Shown here piece by piece: positions 1 through 6,853 of a stretch of DNA of 42,545 nt. The DNA comes from Phycisphaerae bacterium (GTDB lineage: Bacteria; Planctomycetota; Phycisphaerae; UBA1845; PWPN01). The notes under the pieces are model-generated. The model was given only the letters and a program-made list of their open reading frames with translations, was not told where the DNA came from and did no database searches. The stretch spans positions 1 through 42,545 of the forward strand of contig JAUCQB010000186.1 in assembly GCA_030372985.1 (NCBI GenBank). The letters are read 5' to 3'. Made by a program: the position numbers and the translations under genes. Each line of letters starts with the position of its first letter. Within the stretch, counting starts at the first letter, position 1.

Positions 1-113
1 CCGGGCGGGGGCCCCCCCACCCCCCGGGGCCCCCCCCCGCGTCAGGGTTCGGGCGGGACCGGCTGCCGGCCGTCGATGACCGGCAACCGTTCCAATAATG
101 CCTTTGCCCGCAA
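1..113. other. Contig-end low-complexity sequence with a possible terminator
   Basis: The first 40 bases are almost only C and G in homopolymer runs, mirrored by the C/G run at the other end of the window, so this is probably assembly noise rather than biology. Positions 64-85 can form a small stem (TGCCGG / CCGGCA, 10-base loop) just downstream of the minus-strand gene that ends at 114. It could be a weak terminator, but there is no T run. Confidence 0.4.
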
Positions 114-782
114 TCAGGCTGCCCTGCGACGACAAATCATCACCAGGGAACCGAGGCTCAACAGCACCACAGCCGCCGGCTCGGGAACCGCTTCCCACAT
201 GATGCCACCAAGACGCTGCGAGACGTAATTGTCGGCAGCCACATACTGGGTGACCGTGTAGGTGTTGCCGGCGGTCAACGGAACATTGGCGGCGATCAGC
301 AACCACGCATTGGTGGCCCCGGGGGTGCCGGTGCCGCCAGTGTTGAGGTTGAGCGGTCCAATGACGACGGCCGCACCATCATTGCTTGTGGTGAACGTGC
401 TGCCAATCACGTTCACGTTGGTGCTCGCCGGGACGGTCATGTACACGTTGTACAGGCCCGAGCCGCCACCAGCCAAACCGCTGGCCAAGTCACCATTGCC
501 CAGATCGGTGCCGGCCGCGATGGTCGCGTTGTCGGCGTTAACACCCGGCGTGTACGACACAATGTAGGTGTTACCGAGGGTCCCATCATTGTTGCCGCCG
601 AAATGGGAAGTGCTGCCCGTGCCCGTGCAACCGATGGCCGTGCTGGGAATACTGGCCGCCCCGCCGCCGTTGACGACGGCAAAGTTCGCGCTCGCCTTAC
701 CATGTGGCTCCACGATGAACGCCGCTTGGGCCAGCGACGCCACCAAGCCTACACAAAGGGCCACAAGAACAATTCTCTTCAT
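114..782 (-). CDS. PEP-CTERM sorting-domain protein
   Basis: A 222-residue exported protein. Residues 1-20 are a clear Sec signal peptide (MKRIVLVALCVGLVASLAQA). The middle is rich in G, N, T and V and has no domain I recognise. Residues 199-222 are a textbook PEP-CTERM tail: VPEP, a hydrophobic stretch, then CRRR. Proteins with this tail are known to be processed by an exosortase and delivered to the cell surface or extracellular matrix; no exosortase lies in the window. The start is supported by GAGGAGG 8-9 bases upstream. Its leader and signal peptide nearly match those of the next gene (1005-1706), so the two are probably co-expressed or recently duplicated at the 5' end, while the mature proteins are unrelated by eye. 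Function beyond surface location is unknown. Confidence 0.85.
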   Translation of the reverse strand: MKRIVLVALCVGLVASLAQAAFIVEPHGKASANFAVVNGGGAASIPSTAIGCTGTGSTSHFGGNNDGTLGNTYIVSYTPGVNADNATIAAGTDLGNGDLASGLAGGGSGLYNVYMTVPASTNVNVIGSTFTTSNDGAAVVIGPLNLNTGGTGTPGATNAWLLIAANVPLTAGNTYTVTQYVAADNYVSQRLGGIMWEAVPEPAAVVLLSLGSLVMICRRRAA

Positions 783-873
783 TGCATTTCCTCCTCACTA
801 AAACCAACGTGAGTCGGCGTCCGCCCTCATTCGCAAGGAAGCGGTGCCGAACTCCCGAATCGACCTTACTGGC

Positions 874-947
874 GGAGCCCCTCGGGCTCCCGCTCTCGCC
901 TCCCGATCATTTGGATGTGCTTATCGGCTTTGCCAACCCGGCAAGCC
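874..947 (-). terminator. Two hairpins downstream of the second PEP-CTERM gene
   Basis: The 222-base gap between the two PEP-CTERM genes holds a 7-bp stem with a 3-base loop (GGAGCCC / GGGCTCC, 874-890) and a second stem with one bulge at 926-947 (GGCTTTGCC / GGCAAGCC). Either could end transcription of the minus-strand gene that stops at 1005. There is no clear T run, so this is tentative. Confidence 0.3.
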
Positions 948-1004
948 AATTCATCCGCCGGACCCGGCCACGAGCGCACAGGTCCGGAAACAAGGCCTCT
1001 TTTT

Positions 1005-1706
1005 TCAGGCCATCCTGCGACGACGGGCAAACAACAGCCCGCCCAGGCCCAGCAACACGGCAACCGTCGGCTCGGGAACAATGCCGAACTCGATGTCATC
1101 GTAGTACGCGCCATGACTGGCGTTGCCCAACCCGGAACCCACGCGCAGCTTTGTAGCACCAAAAACAGCCGTAGTGGTTGCGGTCCACTCGTCTCCGTCC
1201 ACGGAGAAAGTGATCTTGCCCGTCGCGTCATCCTGCTCAACCCGGAAGGTATGCCACGTGTTGTTCGTCCGCGGAATGTCCGTAAGCATCCAGTTGCCGC
1301 CGCCCACTGCGACGCGGGCGTAATAGAAACTTCCGCCACTGGTGCCGTTGTACGTTCCGAAGGCAACGAGCTGCTGCAGCGTAGTGCCTGCATAGCTCTG
1401 GACCTGCATGTACTCACGAGAGGAACCCGTGTCGTACATCTCCCACTGCACATACCAGTTCTTGCCGGTTTCCACGGCGAAGTTCCAGTCCTTAGCATTT
1501 GTGTAGTTCGTGGCGGTGTCGGCGGTCTTGAGCGACCACGTACCTCCGGGCGTCGTGTTCTTCGTGTTGTCCAGGGCCGCAAACGGCCCGGCGCCGTAGT
1601 CGACCCATCCGTCCGTCCCGGTCTCCCAGTCTTCACTCAGCAGCGCCGCCTGGGCTGCCGAGGCTGCCAACCCCACACAAAGAACCAACAAAACAACTTT
1701 CTTCAT
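1005..1706 (-). CDS. PEP-CTERM protein with LamG/concanavalin-like body
   Basis: A 233-residue exported protein. The frame is open back to 1868, but the start at 1706 is preferred: GAGGAGG sits at the right distance and a signal peptide (MKKVVLLVLCVGLAASAAQA) follows at once. The mature part opens with EDWETGTDGW and has the spaced aromatic and glycine residues of a concanavalin-like jelly-roll (LamG type), usually a carbohydrate- or surface-binding fold. That call rests on pattern only. Residues 210-233 are a PEP-CTERM tail (VPEPTVAVLLGLGGLLFARRRR). The 20 bases around its ribosome site and start are identical to those of the gene at 114-782. Likely a surface-displayed binding protein. Confidence 0.83.
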   Translation of the reverse strand: MKKVVLLVLCVGLAASAAQAALLSEDWETGTDGWVDYGAGPFAALDNTKNTTPGGTWSLKTADTATNYTNAKDWNFAVETGKNWYVQWEMYDTGSSREYMQVQSYAGTTLQQLVAFGTYNGTSGGSFYYARVAVGGGNWMLTDIPRTNNTWHTFRVEQDDATGKITFSVDGDEWTATTTAVFGATKLRVGSGLGNASHGAYYDDIEFGIVPEPTVAVLLGLGGLLFARRRRMA

Positions 1707-1973
1707 TGCATTTCCTCCTCTCAAAAGACCCACCATGAGACGGTCCCATTCACGATGAACAGAAGCCGGATCATGGGACTCACTTTTTGGGCGGGGCCTT
1801 CCCCACCTCCTCGATCGCGGCTCGACCATCGAGCCGCGTTTCTCAGCGACACTCAAGAAATGGTACAACCATGCCGTGACCCCTCGCTCTCGGGCGGATA
1901 CGCACGGTTGATCTGCTTCCTCGAATCCCTCCTCTCACCCAGCCATCATGCCGTCACGTGACGGCCCATTCGA

Positions 1974-2882
1974 TTAACGCATCGGCTGCACCGTGCCTCG
2001 GAACCCTCGCTGCGACTCGGCGTGCATGTCGAAAAACAGCGTCGAAACCCTGCCGTTGTACACGTAAGTGCCGCCTTCGCGCCGGTGTCCCTTGCCCAGG
2101 TGGAACGGCGAAATGGGCAGCGATTCGCCCGAATTGAGAGAACCCGGTGCCCAGTCCTCGCGAGGCCAGCTTCCGTGTCCGCCGTTGCGCATCGCATCGA
2201 GCGGGAAATCCACCTCGTAGTCCTTGGGCCTGCGGAAGGCGTCGGCCAGCATCCATTCCGAATCCGGCCGTCTGATGATGCTCACCCGCTTGGGGCCATA
2301 AAGATCGAGCTTGCCTGCGTACCGGCTCATCCAATCCTCGATGCTGGTCATCGAGAGGTTGATGTGCCCGAAGTAGTACTGCGGGTCCGTGTACGTCCAG
2401 GAGTTGAGGCAATAGTGGAACGGCCGGGGGCGGCCGCCGATCACGGTGTCAAAATCTTCATCACGAACGGGGAAGCTCGGACAGGTGGCCAACTCATCGA
2501 CCACCGTCCCCTGCTTTGACTTGTCCGAGAAATACTTTCGCAGCATGCGCGGCAGATGCTGCTGCTGGAGCAGCGGAGCCAGCGGCGGCGGTTCGCCCAC
2601 CTTGGTGAACATGGCCGGGTGCTGCGGACCCGGCAACCTGTCCTTGTGCTCCATCACGTACATCGAGGAGGCCAGGCCGAATTCCTTCATGTGCGACAGG
2701 CACAGCGTTGACTTGGCCATTTCGCGAGCCCGCGACAGCGACGGCAAGAGAATGGCCACCAGCAAGGCGATGATGGCGACAACCACAAGCACTTCGATCA
2801 GCGTAAATGCCGCCCGGTGGCTCGGCTCGTGGCCGTGCGCTCCACTGCCATGCGCGCGTCTGCGCTCTGCTCGCGTTTTCAT
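1974..2882 (-). CDS. Prepilin-type N-terminal cleavage/methylation protein
   Basis: A 302-residue protein with a class III (type IV pilin-like) leader. A basic stretch is followed by AFTLIEVLVVVAIIALLVAI, with phenylalanine at about residue 26 as the new N-terminus and glutamate at +5, as prepilin peptidase and assembly require. The residue before the cut is alanine rather than the usual glycine. The C-terminal part ends near a YNGRVSTLFFDMHAES motif, resembling the NVLFxDGHVE-type end of the pseudopilin-like family that planctomycetes carry in dozens of copies. Such proteins are thought to be type II secretion or pilus-like surface subunits, but individual roles are unknown. The start at 2882 has AGGGAG upstream. 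It is divergent from the regulator at 3314. Confidence 0.85.
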   Translation of the reverse strand: MKTRAERRRAHGSGAHGHEPSHRAAFTLIEVLVVVAIIALLVAILLPSLSRAREMAKSTLCLSHMKEFGLASSMYVMEHKDRLPGPQHPAMFTKVGEPPPLAPLLQQQHLPRMLRKYFSDKSKQGTVVDELATCPSFPVRDEDFDTVIGGRPRPFHYCLNSWTYTDPQYYFGHINLSMTSIEDWMSRYAGKLDLYGPKRVSIIRRPDSEWMLADAFRRPKDYEVDFPLDAMRNGGHGSWPREDWAPGSLNSGESLPISPFHLGKGHRREGGTYVYNGRVSTLFFDMHAESQRGFRGTVQPMR

Positions 2883-3313
2883 AGTGTTTTGCACTCCCTT
2901 TCGACCTCTATCCACAAACTCGCTTACGGCGAACAATGCTTACTGATTGTATCGTTCAACCAACTGGCATTTCGAGCATAAATCCAAATTACGCCCCGCC
3001 CAGGAGCGCGGCGGCGCTCTTACGCGGCGCTACACACAGCCTACCTGAGATGGTGTCACGTGTCAAGGGCAAATCATCATCTTGTGATAGGAAAAACCGC
3101 TGCGCGCGCTAAAAACCATTGACATTTTCTATAAGTTGTTACAAAGAAAGCACTTAAACCTGATTGGGGGGATAAGTGCCTTTTCGGCGCGTGATCGTAT
3201 CAGCTATTGTCCTGGGTTGCACCACCGGGCGTTGCTGTGAGCTTCTGTGATACATGGCTGTTTCGACGGGAACCACCTCTTGCATTTCTATCACAGTGTG
3301 ATATCATGGTGTC
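2883..3313. promoter_or_regulatory. Divergent intergenic region, AT-rich, with operator-like repeats
   Basis: This 431-base gap separates the prepilin-like gene from the regulator. From about 3100 to 3180 it is markedly more AT-rich than its surroundings. It contains TTGACA at 3119-3124 without a convincing -10 partner, a 7-bp inverted repeat GCACTTA / TAAGTGC (3150-3156 and 3173-3179), and single copies of TGTGATA at 3083-3089 and 3246-3252. TGTGATA is the half-site of the palindrome at 3289-3303. I see no gene here. Confidence 0.55.
3289..3303. promoter_or_regulatory. Perfect 15-base palindrome, candidate operator of the GntR/LacI regulator
   Basis: TATCACAGTGTGATA is a perfect inverted repeat (7-bp arms, central G) that ends 10 bases before the ATG at 3314. 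A palindrome directly in front of a repressor gene is the usual position for an autoregulatory operator. Its half-site recurs at 3083 and 3246, and a 10-base core (ATCACAGTGT) recurs at 4750-4759 upstream of the amidase gene. That the adjacent regulator binds it is inference. Confidence 0.6.
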
Positions 3314-4492
3314 ATGGCTCAGGATTTCGAGCAGGAGGAAGCACAGGGCTTTCGCAGCCCCGTCATGCCAGGAGCGGCCGAGTTCCTTCACCGGACCGTG
3401 GCGGACGCTTTGCGCAGCCGTGTCGAGGCTGGTGAATTGGTCGGTGGCTCGAAACTGCCCACTCTCCGCAGAATTGCTGACGAATTCGCCGTCAGCACCA
3501 TGACCGTCCGCCAAGCGATCCGGACCCTCGAACTGGAGGGACACGTCTACCGCATACCCGGCGTGGGTGCGTTTGTGCGGCCTCAGGCACCCGGACGACT
3601 TGTCGCTCAGCGAGTGCTGGCGTTTGCGGCCAGCGACTTGGCCAGCGCCTTTGAAATGGGGGTTGCCAGGGGCGTGGAGCGGGCGTGCCAGCGGCGGGGA
3701 TGGTCCGTCCAGATCCTGGACGCCCAGCATGAGGTGGAAATTGAGAAGCGCAACATGAAGCGTCTTCCTGAATCGGGCTCTGAAGGGGCGATCGTTTTGC
3801 CGACCTGGGGAGACAATCCCTGCGTCGAGGCCCTTTTCAGATTGCAGCAGACGGGGTTCCCGGTGGTCATTGTGGATCGCATTCCATCGGGCCTGAACGC
3901 TGATCTGGTTGAATCAGACCACGAACAGGGAGCGTACGTGGCCACCAGGCACCTGTTAAGCCACGGTCATCGACAGGTGCTGATGTTGACGCCGCCGCCG
4001 CTGGTGTCCTCGATCGCGTCGCGGATTCAGGGATATGAGCGAGCGTTATTGGAGGGGGGAATTACCCCGAAGACCGAATGGAAAGTGTGGCTTGACCTGG
4101 AGTTACAGGCCAGCGCCTTCGAACAGCACCGACGCTGGCTGGGCGGATACAGCGCGATGATGCCCGTTCTGAAGAAGATACAACCGCCGCTCGCGGTCTT
4201 CGCCGTGGATCCTTACACGGCCTGGGGCGTCTACGAGGCCTGTCGAGAGCTGAGCTTGAGAATCCCGCAGGACGTTTCCGTGGTGGGGTTCGACGAGTCC
4301 GAGATCACCCAGGCGATGCGGCCGCCGATCACGTTTATTTCACAACGGACGGCTGATATCGGCGACGCGGCAGTTGATCTGATCGAGAAGCGAATCGAAG
4401 CCGGCACGGTCCGACGCGAACGGCGCCGGGTTTATACGCACGTGGTCGTCGACGTCGATCTTGTTGAACGCGAGTCGGTCGTGCGCGTGTGA
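3314..4492 (+). CDS. GntR-family regulator with LacI-type sugar-binding domain
   Basis: A 392-residue transcription factor of the AraR-like architecture. Residues about 24-90 are a GntR winged helix (LPTLRRIADEFAVSTMTVRQ and the wing GHVYRIPGVGAFVRP). Residues about 100-385 are a periplasmic-binding-protein-like effector domain of the LacI/GalR type, with the typical ending DVSVVGFDESEITQAMRPPITFI. Such proteins normally repress sugar-use genes and let go when a sugar binds. The ATG at 3314 has no ribosome site because the palindrome lies there; a second ATG at 3365 would still keep the winged helix, so the start is not certain. Candidate operators lie before this gene and before the amidase gene at 4857. 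The effector is unknown; a plant or algal sugar would fit the neighbouring glycosidases. Confidence 0.88.
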   Translation: MAQDFEQEEAQGFRSPVMPGAAEFLHRTVADALRSRVEAGELVGGSKLPTLRRIADEFAVSTMTVRQAIRTLELEGHVYRIPGVGAFVRPQAPGRLVAQRVLAFAASDLASAFEMGVARGVERACQRRGWSVQILDAQHEVEIEKRNMKRLPESGSEGAIVLPTWGDNPCVEALFRLQQTGFPVVIVDRIPSGLNADLVESDHEQGAYVATRHLLSHGHRQVLMLTPPPLVSSIASRIQGYERALLEGGITPKTEWKVWLDLELQASAFEQHRRWLGGYSAMMPVLKKIQPPLAVFAVDPYTAWGVYEACRELSLRIPQDVSVVGFDESEITQAMRPPITFISQRTADIGDAAVDLIEKRIEAGTVRRERRRVYTHVVVDVDLVERESVVRV

Positions 4493-4856
4493 GCGTGGTG
4501 GCCGGCGACGCCTGAACGACGGGTGAATTCCGGTGCCAAGGAGTGCCGTCCGAAGGAGGCGCTGATATCACGCCGGGATGAAGCCGATCGACGCGTGTCT
4601 TCATGCCATGACGCCGGGCTGGGGACAGAGGAGGAGAAACTTTGGGGCATCCAACGGTTCTGGGGCGGACGGCTTTCGCGCGGTCCGCGTGTAAGGCATT
4701 CCCCCCATCGAGGACAGGTGCGAAGGTCGCACGTCCTTTTCGTGTGACAATCACAGTGTCCTGGCCGGCAATCGGCTCGTCCATCGTCCGATTCGGCCGG
4801 CGGGGCGTCGGTAACATCCCTCCTGGAACCGTGCCGGCCGTTGGGAGGATCGGCTC
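4493..4856. promoter_or_regulatory. Intergenic region before the amidase gene, with a possible operator
   Basis: I see no convincing gene in these 364 bases. A weak stem (GCGGAC / GTCCGC, 4665-4688) could end the regulator transcript. At 4743-4755 there is TGTGACAATCACA, an inverted TGTGA / TCACA pair. It overlaps ATCACAGTGT (4750-4759), the same 10 bases found in the palindrome before the regulator. This makes it a candidate second binding site. GGGAGG about 10 bases before 4857 is the ribosome site of the next gene. Confidence 0.45.
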
Positions 4857-6692
4857 ATGAGATCGTTCACGCTACGGGCTGTCCAAGCCGCCTGTTTCTG
4901 TGCAGGCCTCGCGGCCGTTTGTCACGCCGGAACAGTCAGCCTCTTCTTCTTCAACGAGACCGTCGGCGTTCAAGTCGAACGGCCCGTTGCCGAACAGAGG
5001 CCGTCGATCGAGGCCGCCCTGGCCCTTCTCGCCGCCGGACCCACGCCTGACGAACAGGCCAGGGGCCTGACCACCGCGATACCGCAAGGTACGACCGTGG
5101 CGAGTCTGTCGGTCGAAGGCCCGCGGGTAACCGTGGTGTTCTCCGGCGACATGCTCTCCGCGGGAATGACCGCACTTCGCGTCGAGTACGCATACCGGCA
5201 GGTGGATTGGACGCTCAGGCCGTTCGGGCTTTTCAATGACATCCGAATCATGGTGGGCGACAAGCTGGTGTCTGAGTATTTGCCGGCGCTGCCGGTTGTC
5301 GCACCCCGCCCCCCGCGGCATCCGGCCGGCTTCGGAACGCTCGGCGCCCTGACCGGCCACAGCATCACGCTCTCGCCAGGGCACGGTGTCCGCTGGAACG
5401 GCTCAAGCTGGGCGCCAGCGCGACCGCAATACTGCGCGCCGTTGAACAATGAGGATTTCCACAACCCGGAGATCGCACAGTATCTCCAGGCTTTCCTGGA
5501 AGCCGACGGCATGATCGTCCATCCCGTCCGCTGCATGTCCAAGAGCTATGGATTATCTCCCTACGCCGGGCTGCAATGGTGGCAGATCAGCGCCAACGCG
5601 TGGCTCAAGCACACCGGCTACCCCTGCGAGGTGTACGCGAGCATTACTGACGACTGCACGCTCGGAACGGGCGAGAGCGAGCACACTGACGACATCTACA
5701 GCCGGCCGCTCTCCTCCGACTACGACGGAACCGACATCTACATCTCCGTTCACACCAACGGATTGACCGGCTATTGCATCGGGCCTGATTGCCCAACAGG
5801 CACCGAAACCTACTATGACGCGAGTGGGGAGCATGCCGCCTGGGGGGCCGTCAGCGAAAGCCTGGCCAACAACGTGAACACCGGCATCATGGATGCCCTC
5901 GTAGCCCACGTCGACAATACGTGGGTCTGTCGCGGCGCCTGCGTCAAGAATTCCAATGGCGCGTACGGTGAGATCAGTACTCCCGATCGGGCGGCGATCC
6001 TGATCGAGTTGGGGTTCCACGACACGTGTGACCGTGACGCCGACGAAAACCACCTCCGCGAGGAGTTCTTCCGCTCCGCTTCGATGTGGGGCGTGTACAA
6101 GGGAGTCTGCGAGTACTTCGGCACGTTGCCAACGTGGGACTTCTACTCCGATGAATACGTCAGCGATACGATCCCCTCTGAGATGATCGGCGATGAGGAG
6201 TACACCGTGCGTATCACGTTCCGCAACCGGGGCGTGCTGTGGTCTTCCAGCCGCGGTTTTTGTCTTGGTGCGGTTGATGACAGCGATCCGTTCACCTCGT
6301 TCAATCGGGTCACACCGACGCTCGAGTTGGCGGCCGGCAAGGAGTACACGTTCACCTTCACGATGACGGCCCCGCGCCCGCCGGGTTTGTACACCACCGA
6401 TTGGCGCATGCTGCGCGAAGGCGTCACCTGGTTCGGCGATACGGCGACCCGGGTGATCGATGTGAAACCGCCGTGGACGCCGGGCGACCACGACCACGAC
6501 GGTGACGTCGACCAGGTCGACTTCGGGCATCTGCAGGCCTGCTTGAGTGGGTCTCAGGTTCCGCAGGACAGTCAGGCCTGTGCGTGGGCCATGCTGGATG
6601 ACGACTCGGACGTGGACCGGTACGATTTTGCAGTTTTTCTGCAATGCATGAAGGGACCGGACATCCAGGTGGACTACACCTGCGCCGACTGA
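4857..6692 (+). CDS. Secreted GerMN-N-acetylmuramoyl-L-alanine amidase with dockerin-like tail
   Basis: A 611-residue exported protein. Residues 1-24 are a signal peptide ending CHA. Residues about 26-145 look like a GerMN domain (VSLFFFNE, LRPFGLFNDIRIMVGD), known from the GerM spore and cell-wall proteins. Residues about 168-425 match Amidase_3, the zinc amidase that cuts the amide bond between muramic acid and L-alanine in peptidoglycan. The expected zinc and catalytic residues are all visible: H176 (SPGHG), E199, H299 (SVHTN) and E384 (LIELGFHD). About 430-540 is a beta-rich linker domain. Residues 542-611 hold two calcium-type loops (DHDHDGDVD, DDDSDVDRYD) with four cysteines, a dockerin-like module shared with the next gene. 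The protein is probably an active cell-wall hydrolase held at or outside the surface. The GerMN-amidase pairing is unusual. Confidence 0.82.
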   Translation: MRSFTLRAVQAACFCAGLAAVCHAGTVSLFFFNETVGVQVERPVAEQRPSIEAALALLAAGPTPDEQARGLTTAIPQGTTVASLSVEGPRVTVVFSGDMLSAGMTALRVEYAYRQVDWTLRPFGLFNDIRIMVGDKLVSEYLPALPVVAPRPPRHPAGFGTLGALTGHSITLSPGHGVRWNGSSWAPARPQYCAPLNNEDFHNPEIAQYLQAFLEADGMIVHPVRCMSKSYGLSPYAGLQWWQISANAWLKHTGYPCEVYASITDDCTLGTGESEHTDDIYSRPLSSDYDGTDIYISVHTNGLTGYCIGPDCPTGTETYYDASGEHAAWGAVSESLANNVNTGIMDALVAHVDNTWVCRGACVKNSNGAYGEISTPDRAAILIELGFHDTCDRDADENHLREEFFRSASMWGVYKGVCEYFGTLPTWDFYSDEYVSDTIPSEMIGDEEYTVRITFRNRGVLWSSSRGFCLGAVDDSDPFTSFNRVTPTLELAAGKEYTFTFTMTAPRPPGLYTTDWRMLREGVTWFGDTATRVIDVKPPWTPGDHDHDGDVDQVDFGHLQACLSGSQVPQDSQACAWAMLDDDSDVDRYDFAVFLQCMKGPDIQVDYTCAD

Positions 6693-6731
6693 ATGGGGCG
6701 AATTGGGCCCCGAAAACGAGAGCGACAGACG

Positions 6732-6759
6732 TTGACTCACCCCTGCACGGGCGTAGAAT
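6732..6759 (+). promoter_or_regulatory. Sigma-70-type promoter before the GHL10-type gene
   Basis: TTGACT at 6732-6737 and TAGAAT at 6754-6759 are separated by 16 bases, each one base off the consensus. Transcription would begin near 6766, giving a leader of about 88 bases to the ATG at 6854. This implies that the gene can be expressed separately from the amidase gene. Confidence 0.5.
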
Positions 6760-6853
6760 TCTTTAGAGCGGAGGAAACCAGCCCATTTCTCAGCGCGCGA
6801 GCGGCATCTTTGTCTCTTGAGCCGACGGGCTGTCCTGGGGCGGCAAGCGAATC

